Shown piece by piece: positions 15,543 to 23,052 of a DNA stretch of 23,052 bases. A model generated the notes under the pieces. It saw nothing but the letters and a program-made list of their open reading frames with translations, was not told the origin of the DNA and did no database searches. The DNA comes from Clostridiales bacterium (GTDB taxonomy: Bacteria > Bacillota > Clostridia > Lachnospirales > Lachnospiraceae), in NCBI GenBank assembly GCA_019416265.1, contig DXXQ01000209.1, positions 1-23,052 on the forward strand, given 5' to 3'. Position 1 is the stretch's first letter. The number at the start of each line of letters is the position of its first letter. The position numbers and the translations under genes are program-made.

Positions 15543-16193
15543 ATGAAGGGCTTTTTTAGTGTAGACGGAACTTTTTTTTCCGTAACAAGTAAGATTGTGG
15601 ATATGGCGCTGCTTACCATATTGTGGCTGGCAGGATGTATTCCGATAGTGACGATCCTCACATCTACGTCAAGCCTGTATCAGGCAACTGTGAAATGCAT
15701 ACGTTATGACAGAGGAAAGCCATATCAGGAATTTCTGGATGCGTACAGGAAAAATCTCAAACAAGGTGTTGGACTTACGCTTTTATACGGAGGGCTCGGC
15801 GCTGTGATCGGATACGCGGATTATTATATTTTCTGCCTGATGGAAAGCCGCACCAACGCTGCATTTATGGCAGCTGTGTTTATGCTTATCGCCACGTTTG
15901 TCTATCTGGCAAATGTTGTTTGGATCATACCGGTATTTTCCCGGTTTTCCAATACTTTTGGAAAAATCCTTCAGTTAAATTTTGTGGCGTCCATTCACTT
16001 TGTGATACGAAGCATCCTTATGATCGGAATTGTTGTGATCGCAGTTATGCTGATCCTTTCCTACATACCTCTGCTGATCCTGTTTCCGTCTCTGACACTG
16101 TTGGTTCTGTCGTATCTTTCAGAGCCGGGGCTTCACCGGTATATGCCAAAGCAGGAGGAGGACAACGGAGACTGGAGATACGGATATAAGTAA
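15543..16193 (+). CDS. DUF624 (YesL-like) membrane protein
   Basis: The 216-residue protein starts MKGFFSVDGTFFSVTSKIVD, the usual opening of YesL/DUF624 proteins. It has about five hydrophobic segments and a conserved loop with CIRYDRGKPYQEFLDAYRKN. The ATG at 15528 would add five residues, but GGAG at 15530-15533 lies 9 nt before ATG 15543 and overlaps the earlier start, so 15543 is preferred. These proteins accompany CUT1 sugar transporters and YesM/YesN two-component systems in Firmicutes. Their function is unknown; an accessory role in transport or signalling is inferred from that association. Confidence 0.88.
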   Translation: MKGFFSVDGTFFSVTSKIVDMALLTILWLAGCIPIVTILTSTSSLYQATVKCIRYDRGKPYQEFLDAYRKNLKQGVGLTLLYGGLGAVIGYADYYIFCLMESRTNAAFMAAVFMLIATFVYLANVVWIIPVFSRFSNTFGKILQLNFVASIHFVIRSILMIGIVVIAVMLILSYIPLLILFPSLTLLVLSYLSEPGLHRYMPKQEEDNGDWRYGYK

Positions 16194-16211
16194 AAAAATA
16201 AAAAACTAAAA

Positions 16212-16268
16212 AAAATACACCCGGTACTAAAAATATACCCCCTCAATAAAACCTATTGATTTTATAAT
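16212..16268 (+). promoter_or_regulatory. Activator-dependent promoter of the ABC permease genes
   Basis: A 24-bp element at 16220-16243 (CCCGGT, A, CTAAAA, A, then TATACCCCCT) ends 19 nt before TATAAT (16263-16268). The same element with two substitutions lies at the same distance before the binding-protein gene. TACACCC (16216-16222) and TACCCCC (16236-16242) are near-direct repeats 20 bp apart, about two helical turns, as expected for an AraC-type activator. The expected -35 position reads CCCTCA, unlike TTGACA. The YesN-like regulator encoded at 19949 is the obvious ligand. Confidence 0.7.
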
Positions 16269-16300
16269 AAAGTCAGTAAGAAAACAGGAGGAGATTTGCT

Positions 16301-17185
16301 ATGAAAAGTTTTTATTCAAAAAAAGCAAAGCTGGTATTTTTATTACCGGGATTTATTTTGTTTACATTATTTGTAATCTATTCGATTATTCCGTGTTTTA
16401 TCATGAGTCTGCAGAACCACAACGGAGCGGCATCCATGGGATGGGTTGGCTTTCAGAACTATGTGACCACTTTAAAATCACCGGCATTCTGGCAGGCGCA
16501 TAAGAATACATACCTGCTTTTGGGAATGGAACTTTTGATCGGTATTCCGCTGTCATTGCTTCTGGCCCTGATGCTGGAGCGCGCAGGAAAATTTGCAAAA
16601 GCAATCTATCGTTTTGCTGCATTATTCCCGATCGTGTTATCCGTTACCGTTGTTGGTAAATTCTTTGTATTAGGTATTTTTGACACAAGAGTGGGACTTT
16701 TAAACTCCTTCTTAAATGCAGTAGGACTGGAAGAACTGACGAAATCATGGCTTACAAATCCCGATACCGTTATGATCTGTATCGCCATCGCTTACATCTG
16801 GCAGTTTTTAGGCATGAATTCCCTGCTGTTTTACACAGGAATCCGTTCTATTCCGGGAGAATTCTACGAGGCAGCACTTATTGACGGCGCCGGATTTTTA
16901 AAAGCAAGCTTACATATTACCATTCCGCTGCTTCAGGATGTGTTTAAATATGTACTGATCGGTGCGACCATCGGTACTCTTGGTATGTACTCACAGGTAG
17001 AGATCATGACAAAGGGTGGTCCCGGAAGGGCTTCCCGAACCGTTATCTATGAGATGTACTATCAGGCATTTGAGACAAGCAGATTCGGATACGGCTGTGC
17101 GATTGCCCTTTTGTTCCTGTTAGAGTGTGTATTCTGGGCATTTATCATCAATAAATACGTTGCACGGGAACCGATTGAATATTAA
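16301..17185 (+). CDS. CUT1 sugar ABC transporter permease (MalF/UgpA-like)
   Basis: The 294-residue protein has about six membrane helices, starting with LVFLLPGFILFTLFVIYSII. It carries the EAA loop, YEAALIDGAGFLKASLHITI (about 189-208), which docks to the ATPase, followed by the MTKGGPG motif (249-255) common in this family. Start: ATG 16301 with AGGAGGAG at 16286-16293. It is the first of two permease genes, 13 bp apart. No ATP-binding subunit is encoded here, so the transporter probably uses a shared MsmK-like ATPase (established for CUT1 systems in Gram-positives, inferred here). The imported sugar is unknown. Confidence 0.94.
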   Translation: MKSFYSKKAKLVFLLPGFILFTLFVIYSIIPCFIMSLQNHNGAASMGWVGFQNYVTTLKSPAFWQAHKNTYLLLGMELLIGIPLSLLLALMLERAGKFAKAIYRFAALFPIVLSVTVVGKFFVLGIFDTRVGLLNSFLNAVGLEELTKSWLTNPDTVMICIAIAYIWQFLGMNSLLFYTGIRSIPGEFYEAALIDGAGFLKASLHITIPLLQDVFKYVLIGATIGTLGMYSQVEIMTKGGPGRASRTVIYEMYYQAFETSRFGYGCAIALLFLLECVFWAFIINKYVAREPIEY

Positions 17186-17198
17186 GGAGGTGGAAGCA

Positions 17199-18038
17199 AT
17201 GAAAAAGAAGATGGGAATGAAATTTGGCCGCGGGGTCAGAGATGCGATATTGATTATTTTCGCAATTATGTTTTTGCTTCCGCTTTACTGGATGCTTACT
17301 TTGTCCGTGAAAAGCGCGCAGCAGGCAGCCGGAGATCCCTGGGGAATGCCGACAAGCATCCATATGGAAAACTTCCCGGCAGCATGGGAGAGAATTGATA
17401 TTCCGGTTCTGTTAAAAAATAGTTTTATTTATACGGCAGGCGCTCTGGTGATCTGTCTTGCAGTCAGCGTCATGATCGCCTACGCTATCACAAGAATGAG
17501 AATGAAACACGCAAGCGCAGTGAGAATGTATTTCACACTCGGTATGCTGATTCCGGTATCTGTACTGATGATCCCTGTTTATCGTCTTGTTATGACGCTG
17601 GGAATCAAGGGAACCTACTGGTCTTTAATCCTTCCCTACGCAGCCTTTTCCATGGCAAGCGCCATTCTGATGATCTGCGCGTTCTTCAGGAGTATTCCCA
17701 TCGAGATGGAGGAAGCGGCAGCTATCGACGGATGTAATGTTTACAGAACTTTTATCAGCATTATGGTTCCTATGGTAAAACCTGCACTTGCTACACAGGG
17801 AATGATGATGTTCATCAACAACTGGAACGAATATGCGCTGGCAAATATCCTGGCTATGGGAAAAGATATGAGAACAATTCCTCTTGCCCTGAACCTGTTC
17901 TTCGGACAGTTTGACCTTACAAACTGGGGAGAGGTAGGAGCTGCGGTTACGATCACTTCCCTTCCGGTTATTATCGTGTTTATTTTCTGTAATAAACAGA
18001 TTGAAGAAGCAATGGTTGGTTCTTCCGGATTGAAATAA
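17199..18038 (+). CDS. CUT1 sugar ABC transporter permease (MalG/UgpE-like)
   Basis: The 279-residue protein has about six helices, beginning AILIIFAIMFLLPLYWML, and the EAA loop MEEAAAIDGCNVYRTFISIM. The frame is open from an ATG at 17127, but that would overlap the first permease by 59 bp. ATG 17199 is preceded by AAGGAGGTGG (17184-17193) and gives the normal N-terminus with a short basic leader, MKKKMGMKFGRG. It forms the membrane channel with the preceding permease. A hairpin terminator follows 5 bp after the stop. Confidence 0.94.
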   Translation: MKKKMGMKFGRGVRDAILIIFAIMFLLPLYWMLTLSVKSAQQAAGDPWGMPTSIHMENFPAAWERIDIPVLLKNSFIYTAGALVICLAVSVMIAYAITRMRMKHASAVRMYFTLGMLIPVSVLMIPVYRLVMTLGIKGTYWSLILPYAAFSMASAILMICAFFRSIPIEMEEAAAIDGCNVYRTFISIMVPMVKPALATQGMMMFINNWNEYALANILAMGKDMRTIPLALNLFFGQFDLTNWGEVGAAVTITSLPVIIVFIFCNKQIEEAMVGSSGLK

Positions 18039-18043
18039 AATTG

Positions 18044-18097
18044 ACAGCTGTACATATGGAGAGATATTATAATCTGTATGTACAGTTGTATTTTTTT
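18044..18097 (+). terminator. Terminator or attenuator between permeases and histidine kinase
   Basis: ACAGCTGTACATA (18044-18056) pairs with TATGTACAGTTGT (18077-18089), one G-U pair, around a 20-nt loop that can itself fold (AGAT/ATCT). An A and seven T's follow. No well-spaced promoter lies between it and the kinase gene, so the kinase may be expressed by read-through. Confidence 0.75.
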
Positions 18098-18135
18098 ACA
18101 ATAAAAATATAGGAAAGAACTGCCGGGGGATAAAG

Positions 18136-19956
18136 ATGAGGGTGAAAAGACAGGTGAAATTACGAGACAGGATTTTGGTGACAACCATTCTTATTACAGC
18201 GATCATTGTGCTGGCTTTTGGTGCAGTTTCCGGGGCGCGGTTTCAGGAACTTCTCGCGGAGCGTATGGTGGAGGACTATCAGGAGACGATGAATGCGACG
18301 CAGAAAAATGTGGAAACTCTGATCAATTACATGCAGGATTTTTCCAAGTATATGGCTCTTGATAAGAGGGTGGAAGATACCATCGCCAAATATCAGTCTA
18401 TGACAGAAGAAAACAGGGCGAGAAGCCAGCTTGCCATTAAGGAAGAATGGGATGGGATCAGCAATAAATTAATTTATTCCACATCCATGATCTACAGTCT
18501 GGAAATCTATTCGGAAAATCAGAGAATTTACAGCTATTATGACGATCCCATGGCAACAAACAGCAAAAATATTCCGGAAAAGGTTCTGGATCAGGCACTA
18601 AACCAGAGTTCTCCGGTGTGGACAGATCTGCTGACTCTGAAACAGTACCGTTCTTACAAAAAGAAACCGGAATATGGATTTGCAGTCGTAAAATCCGTGA
18701 GAAATGAATTTGGGGTGAGAAACGGAGTGATTGCTGTTTTTGTAAGGGAATCCAGTTTCTCAGATATATTGGAGACAAGCGAGGATACACAAAAGAGTAG
18801 AACGTACCTTGTAAATGAAAATAATACCATTGTGTCTTCTATGAACAATAAGGAACTGTATCGGAATGCCGGGAAGGTACTGGGACTTTCAGATGCGGAA
18901 TACAGGACCTGCCTTGAAAAAGGTTCTCTTTTGAAGGAAGAAAGAGGAAAGATTCCACTGCTTTATGTTGCCCGGGAAATCGGAGAAAAGGGTGTGAAAC
19001 TGATCTGTGAGGTCTCTATGGAGGAACTGAGCATTCAGCAAAGAGAACTTCGCGTGTTTATAGGAATAGCTTTGCTTCTTGGCGTGGTTCTTGCTTTTAT
19101 AAGTGCCTGGTATGTGTCAAATAAGATCACGAAGCCGCTGGGTGAGCTGATGGAGATTATGAAGCGGATCCAGACAGATGAAAAGAGCAGCCATCTCAGG
19201 TTCCCGGAAGGGAATACAGGAGAAATCGGGATTCTGGGATATCGGTTTAACGCACTGATGGACGAGCTGGACGCCTCCATGCAGCAGATTTATGAGGAAC
19301 AAAGACAGCGCCGGCATAATGAGGTACGGCTTTTGCAGGCGCAGATCGTACCCCACTTTTTGTATAACACTATGGGGATTATCGCATCCTTTATCCGCCT
19401 GGGAATGACGGATAAGGCGCTGACAACTATCCAGAATCTGGTAAGCTTTTACCGTTTGTCTCTTTCCTCCGGAAGAGAGATTATTTCCCTAAAGGAGGAG
19501 GTAGAGCTGACTCGTAATTATATGGATCTGCAGCAGCTTCGCTATATTGAATACATGGAGTACAGCATTGAGTGCGAGAAAGAAGCGGAAAATATCTGGG
19601 TTCCAAAGCTTACCATCCAGCCTTTGATGGAGAACGTCCTTCATCACGGATTGAAGCCGGGAGCAGAAAAATGCCGGATTCAGACAAACGTTACCCTGGA
19701 AGGGGACTATGTGCGGATTTCGGTGTATGATAATGGAAGAGGAATCGAGGCAAAGCGCTTAAACCAGTTAAGGCAAAGCCTGAAGGAAGGAAAGAGTATC
19801 ACGAAATCCTTTGGTGTTTTTAATGTAAACCAGAGACTGCATCTCTTATATGGAGAAAAGTATCATATGGAGATAGAAAGCAAGGAGGGGGAATATACAC
19901 AGTTTATACTTTTTATTCCCACAGAAAAAGAAAACGGGGGAGAAACCTATGTATAA
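18136..19956 (+). CDS. YesM-like sensor histidine kinase
   Basis: The 606-residue protein has a membrane helix at about 12-33, an extracytoplasmic sensor domain (about 34-305), a second helix (about 306-327), a HAMP linker (about 327-380), and the His_kinase/YesM core. The phospho-acceptor is His407 in QIVPHFLYNTMG. The ATPase domain has PLMENVLHHG with Asn500 and DNGRG (532-536). This is the family that senses extracellular sugars or binding proteins and phosphorylates an AraC-type regulator. The stop overlaps the regulator's ATG by 8 nt, which pairs the two proteins. Start: ATG 18136 behind GGGGGA. The preceding hairpin suggests lower expression than the permeases. Confidence 0.95.
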   Translation: MRVKRQVKLRDRILVTTILITAIIVLAFGAVSGARFQELLAERMVEDYQETMNATQKNVETLINYMQDFSKYMALDKRVEDTIAKYQSMTEENRARSQLAIKEEWDGISNKLIYSTSMIYSLEIYSENQRIYSYYDDPMATNSKNIPEKVLDQALNQSSPVWTDLLTLKQYRSYKKKPEYGFAVVKSVRNEFGVRNGVIAVFVRESSFSDILETSEDTQKSRTYLVNENNTIVSSMNNKELYRNAGKVLGLSDAEYRTCLEKGSLLKEERGKIPLLYVAREIGEKGVKLICEVSMEELSIQQRELRVFIGIALLLGVVLAFISAWYVSNKITKPLGELMEIMKRIQTDEKSSHLRFPEGNTGEIGILGYRFNALMDELDASMQQIYEEQRQRRHNEVRLLQAQIVPHFLYNTMGIIASFIRLGMTDKALTTIQNLVSFYRLSLSSGREIISLKEEVELTRNYMDLQQLRYIEYMEYSIECEKEAENIWVPKLTIQPLMENVLHHGLKPGAEKCRIQTNVTLEGDYVRISVYDNGRGIEAKRLNQLRQSLKEGKSITKSFGVFNVNQRLHLLYGEKYHMEIESKEGEYTQFILFIPTEKENGGETYV

Positions 19957-21187
19957 AGTATTATTGGTGGACGATGAATATTTCCCAAGAGAAGCCCTAA
20001 AAATGATGATTCCCTGGGAACAATACGGATGTATGATCTGTGGGGAGGCAAAGAACGGCACAGACGGAATAGAAAAGGCAAAAGAACTGGAGCCGGATAT
20101 TATCCTGACAGACATCAATATGCCGTTTATGGACGGGCTTGATATGATCAGAGAGCTTCAAGGCATCATGCCGGAGAGTCTTTTTTCCATTATCACAGGA
20201 TATAGTGAATTTGAATATGCCAAAAGGGGCATTGAACTGGGCGTGGAGGATTTTATTCTGAAACCTATTGACGATCAGGAACTGATTAAAACCATCCGAC
20301 ACATGACAGAAACCCTTGATAAGCGTAAGGAGAAGGAAAGAGAAATCAGGAGACTGAAATTCTGGGCAGATAAAAACAGGGAAGAGAACAGGAAGAATTT
20401 TATGGAGATGCTTCTGCTGGGAAACGGAGAGATTTCCAGGCAGGGGTTTGTCTGTGAGTGTGAGCATCTTGGCCTGCCTCTTCACAGGGAGGGTGGATAC
20501 ATGGTCTGCTGCCTGAAAATAAATTCCAGAACTTATGTAAATATTGCTCAAAAGGAATGGGAGCAGCAGGTGAAGGAAGCCATGGGGAAGGATGGAGAGA
20601 ACTGGATTTTTACTGTTTATTACCAGGGAAAAGGAAATCTGTATATTGTGTTTTGCGGGCTTCCGGATGTGGATTGGCTCCAGATGGAGATCAGTTCTCT
20701 GCTCCAGAAAATCCAGGCAGCATTTATGAATCAATGGGTCTGCACCGTGCTGGCAGGAGTGGGGAACTACTGTGACAGATATGACAAAATTCCGGAATCC
20801 AGGAAGATTGCGGAAGAATCTGTAAAGGAGATCACGGTTTCGAAGCTTATTGAGGAAATGATGCGGTATGTACATGAAAATTATGCAGATCCCGAGCTTT
20901 CCCTGAAGGGAATCGCAGAAAATCTTTTTGTAAATTATTCATATCTGAGCGCCCAGTTTAAAAAGGAGACAGGAATGTCGGCCAGCCAGTACATATCCAG
21001 ATTCCGTATGACAAAGGCGGCAGACGAATTTCGCAGCGGGAAGGACAATATGATAAAAATTGCCGGAATGGTAGGCTATACAGACATCAAATATTTTTAC
21101 CGCTGCTTTAAAAAGGAGTTTGGAATTACTCCTCATCAATATCTGGATGTGTTGAAAAAATCGCAGGACAGTGGTGAAATATTGTAA
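19949..21187 (+). CDS. YesN-like response regulator with AraC-type DNA-binding domain
   Basis: The 412-residue product starts with a receiver domain (1-120): acidic pocket Asp8-Asp9, phospho-acceptor Asp55 in ILTDINMPFMDG, and Lys105 in ILKPID. A helical linker (about 120-150) and a poorly conserved middle part follow. The C-terminal AraC/XylS domain (about 303-400) holds two helix-turn-helix units: LSLKGIAENLFVNYSYLSAQ and IKIAGMVGYTDIKYFYRCFK, ending FGITPHQY. It is the partner of the overlapping kinase gene. It most likely activates the promoters at 16212 and 21214, whose shared element has the direct-repeat form AraC-type regulators bind. No terminator is visible behind it. Confidence 0.95.
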   Translation: MYKVLLVDDEYFPREALKMMIPWEQYGCMICGEAKNGTDGIEKAKELEPDIILTDINMPFMDGLDMIRELQGIMPESLFSIITGYSEFEYAKRGIELGVEDFILKPIDDQELIKTIRHMTETLDKRKEKEREIRRLKFWADKNREENRKNFMEMLLLGNGEISRQGFVCECEHLGLPLHREGGYMVCCLKINSRTYVNIAQKEWEQQVKEAMGKDGENWIFTVYYQGKGNLYIVFCGLPDVDWLQMEISSLLQKIQAAFMNQWVCTVLAGVGNYCDRYDKIPESRKIAEESVKEITVSKLIEEMMRYVHENYADPELSLKGIAENLFVNYSYLSAQFKKETGMSASQYISRFRMTKAADEFRSGKDNMIKIAGMVGYTDIKYFYRCFKKEFGITPHQYLDVLKKSQDSGEIL

Positions 21188-21213
21188 GAGAGAAAGAGAT
21201 TATCAGAAAAACC

Positions 21214-21275
21214 AAAAATATTTCCCCCCGGTGCTAAAATTATACCCCCTAAAAGAAACCAGGCGAGAATATAAT
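21214..21275 (+). promoter_or_regulatory. Activator-dependent promoter of the substrate-binding protein gene
   Basis: A 24-bp element at 21227-21250 (CCCGGT, G, CTAAAA, T, then TATACCCCCT) matches the one at 16220-16243 in 22 of 24 positions. It also ends exactly 19 nt before TATAAT (21270-21275). A C-rich distal half (TTTCCCCCC, 21221-21229) lies 20 bp from the proximal one. The -35 position reads CCCTAA, so activation is needed. The downstream leader ends in AAGGAGG (21309-21315). Confidence 0.7.
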
Positions 21276-21322
21276 GGAATCATCAAATAACGACCTAGTA
21301 AATAACCTAAGGAGGTACGGAA

Positions 21323-22621
21323 ATGAAAACGAAAAAAATGTTAAGCCTTGTTTTGGCAGGCTCTATGGTATTTGGTCTGACAGCCGGCGCAACAACTGTA
21401 GCGGCAAAGGGAAAAGATGATGAGAACAAAGTAACGATCTTATGGCCGGAATCAGATTCTACACAGGTAGACGTTATGGAAAACTACATTCAGCCTGCTC
21501 TTGCAGAAAACTTTCCGGATGTAGAATTTGAGTACATCACCATGTCGAGTTCTTCAAGCGATACTCCGATCAAAACAATGAGTGCATCCGGCGACCTTCC
21601 GGACATTTATTTTACAGCAGGCGGAGATATTGATGCGATTTTAGGCGCAGGAGATGCTCTTGACCTGAGCGAATATGTGGAAAAAGACGGATGGGTAGAG
21701 GCAAATTACAATGATCCGGATCTTCTTTATAACGGGGATGCTATCTATTTCCTGACAGCAGGACAGAATGCTTATTATTCACCGGTTTTCTATTACAACA
21801 AAGCTCTTTTTGAGGAAAACGGCGTAGAGGAACCAACAAACATGGACGAATTTGTGGCTGCCTGTCAGAAATTTGTAGACGCGGGAATCACACCGATCAC
21901 AACCGCACAGTGGACGTCTTCTTATTCTTTAATTGATGGAATTCTTTCCAGTGCAGCACCAGAAGCTTTCAAAGATCTGAATGCGCGCAAATGTGACTGG
22001 ACAGATGACCGCATTAAAGAAGCTTTATTTTATTTTGACGAATTAAAGAAAATGGGAGCTTTCGCACCTGACACTGTAAACAAAGACGATGCAACTGCAT
22101 ATTCAGAATTCCAGGCAGGAGATACTGCAATGCTTCTTACTTATTCCTGGTTTAACGGAGATATTGTAGAGGATAAATTAGGATTTGAAGCAGGTACCTT
22201 TAGTTTCCCGAACACAGGCGATGATTACATCCAGCTTATCTTTGAGCCGAGAAAAGGAAACGGCGGCGGATATACAGTAAATGCAAATTCCGAAAATCCG
22301 GAATTACTTGCTGAGATTATGAAAGTCATGGTAAAAGCAGAGTCCGAACGCCACAATGCAAACGGTGTCAACACAAACTTTATCGTAGAAAAACCGGCAG
22401 AGCCTGCAAATGAACTGGAATCCGAGAGATTTGCAGATTATGATAGAGCTGCAGAAAAAATCAGCGTTATGGAGCAGGGACAGATGGACAGCGTTACAAT
22501 CGCAGAGTTTACAACCTTATACAATATGCTCCTTTCCGATGATGAAGGATATTTATCCGAGAACTTCATCGAAGAATTCCAGCCAATCTGGGAAGCAAAT
22601 ACTTACGGACCAACCGAATAA
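21323..22621 (+). CDS. Sugar ABC transporter substrate-binding protein without a lipobox cysteine
   Basis: The 432-residue product is a family 1 extracellular solute-binding protein (KVTILWPESDS, LPDIYFTAGGD, YYNKALFEENGVEEPTNMDE, GDTAMLLTYSW). It has an export signal: basic MKTKKM, then the hydrophobic stretch LSLVLAGSMVFGL. Gram-positive binding proteins are normally lipid-anchored through a cysteine. Here the matching site reads L19-T20-A21-Gly22, and no Cys occurs in the N-terminal region. A signal peptidase I site after VAA (26-28) is plausible. Start: ATG 21323, 7 nt after AAGGAGG. It has its own copy of the regulated promoter, which allows more binding protein than permease. Confidence 0.93.
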   Translation: MKTKKMLSLVLAGSMVFGLTAGATTVAAKGKDDENKVTILWPESDSTQVDVMENYIQPALAENFPDVEFEYITMSSSSSDTPIKTMSASGDLPDIYFTAGGDIDAILGAGDALDLSEYVEKDGWVEANYNDPDLLYNGDAIYFLTAGQNAYYSPVFYYNKALFEENGVEEPTNMDEFVAACQKFVDAGITPITTAQWTSSYSLIDGILSSAAPEAFKDLNARKCDWTDDRIKEALFYFDELKKMGAFAPDTVNKDDATAYSEFQAGDTAMLLTYSWFNGDIVEDKLGFEAGTFSFPNTGDDYIQLIFEPRKGNGGGYTVNANSENPELLAEIMKVMVKAESERHNANGVNTNFIVEKPAEPANELESERFADYDRAAEKISVMEQGQMDSVTIAEFTTLYNMLLSDDEGYLSENFIEEFQPIWEANTYGPTE

Positions 22622-22676
22622 TAGTTACCCGGGTTAAAAAACAAAAATCATCTAGAAAATCCTAATAAAATGAAAT

Positions 22677-22724
22677 AGAAAGAGCCGCCGCAAAACGGAA
22701 TAAAAAGATGCGGCGGCTCTTTCT
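22677..22724 (+). terminator. Strong hairpin between the binding protein and URO-D-family genes
   Basis: AGAAAGAGCCGCCGCA (22677-22692) and TGCGGCGGCTCTTTCT (22709-22724) form a perfect 16-bp stem with a 16-nt A-rich loop. Its 3' arm ends T-rich, but there is no separate T tract. The next ribosome binding site starts within 7 bp, so it may be a partial terminator or an mRNA-stabilising hairpin. Confidence 0.7.
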
Positions 22725-22739
22725 GTATGGAGGAGAATT

Positions 22740-23052
22740 ATGAACAGCAGGGAACGTGTTATGGCAGCTATCCGCCATGAAAAGGTTGACAGGATTCCTA
22801 TGTTTATGGACTGTACAACCACAGATGTGACAGAGGCAGTGATAAAAGCTGCCGGTTGTCAGTCTGAGGAAGAAATGAATCAGAAGCTTCATGTCGATTG
22901 CCGATGGTGCAACTGTATGGATGATTTCTGTGCGGTAAATGTGTATGAAAAGGGAACCTTTGTAGATATGTGGGGAATTGAAAAATCTGTTTACGGAGGA
23001 ATTCCCGTGTCACATCCTCTTGCAGATGCGGAAACAAAGGAGGATATTGACA
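22740..23052 (+). CDS. Uroporphyrinogen decarboxylase-family protein, 3' end outside window
   Basis: ATG 22740 is preceded by GGAGGAG and opens a frame that is still open at the window edge (104 codons). The N-terminus, MNSRERVMAAIRHEKVDRIP, is the typical opening of URO-D-family proteins that are not HemE. Many of these are cobalamin-dependent or methyl-transferring enzymes (MtaA/CmuA-like), and others are of unknown role. The residues seen include several cysteines (CRWCNCMDDFC), but the active-site part is missing, so no reaction can be assigned. Its place behind the sugar-binding protein suggests a shared transcript with the transporter locus. Confidence 0.8.
   Translation, partial: MNSRERVMAAIRHEKVDRIPMFMDCTTTDVTEAVIKAAGCQSEEEMNQKLHVDCRWCNCMDDFCAVNVYEKGTFVDMWGIEKSVYGGIPVSHPLADAETKEDID

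Noticed and set aside
18041..18073. TTGACA and TATAAT as a promoter for the kinase gene
   Set aside because: The spacer is 21 bp, too long for a normal sigma-A promoter, and both boxes lie within the terminator hairpin and loop.
19997..20875. 292-codon minus-strand ORF opposite the response regulator
   Set aside because: It is a shadow of the receiver and linker region, with no recognisable domain.
1..23052. CRISPR arrays, insertion sequences, prophage, tRNA or rRNA genes
   Set aside because: No repeat-spacer pattern, transposase or integrase motifs, or tRNA-like folds were seen on either strand.

Overview
The window looks like a chromosomal segment of a gut-type Gram-positive clostridium, most likely Lachnospiraceae. 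This is an inference. It rests on moderate GC with AT-rich intergenic regions, strong AGGAGG-type ribosome binding sites, classical TTGACA/TATAAT promoters, an FMN-riboswitch-controlled ECF riboflavin transporter, a CUT1 sugar ABC transporter with a YesM/YesN-type two-component system, and an oleate hydratase. I see no tRNA, rRNA, CRISPR array, insertion sequence or phage gene.

Layout. (1) 2-5368, plus strand: the 3' part of a DeoR-type regulator, then cutC, a large duplicated transglutaminase-like protein and an M28 zinc peptidase. The last three are tightly packed (1-nt overlap, then a 14-nt gap) and are probably one operon. (2) 5333-6517, minus strand: an MFS transporter that overlaps the peptidase tail to tail. 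It is divergent from a YihS/AGE-family sugar isomerase (6720-7967) that has its own strong promoter. (3) 7995-8975: promoter, FMN riboswitch, terminator, ribU, terminator. (4) 8989-11983: promoter, Nudix hydrolase, S12 serine hydrolase, PdxA-family dehydrogenase, terminator. (5) 11945-15284, minus strand: a TetR regulator, then after a terminator a two-gene unit of a DUF308 membrane protein translationally coupled to oleate hydratase. (6) 15401-23052, plus strand: a sugar-uptake and sensing locus. It holds a DUF624 (YesL-like) protein, two ABC permeases, a YesM-like histidine kinase, a YesN-like response regulator, a substrate-binding protein, and the start of a uroporphyrinogen-decarboxylase-family gene that runs off the window.

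How the parts work together. The last locus should sense and import an unidentified sugar. It has no ATPase gene, so it probably borrows a shared MsmK-type ATPase. The promoters before the permeases and before the binding protein carry an almost identical 24-bp element, each placed exactly 19 nt upstream of TATAAT in place of a normal -35 box. This is the expected arrangement for a binding site of the AraC-type response regulator encoded between them. A weaker match with the same geometry precedes the DUF624 gene. Two hairpins (18044-18097 and 22677-22724) appear to set different expression levels along the locus.

The most unusual protein is the 826-residue transglutaminase-like product of 1617-4097. 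Its first half keeps the Cys/His pair. Its second half is a recognisable copy in which both residues have become Phe. It ends in a thioredoxin-like domain without the CxxC motif.
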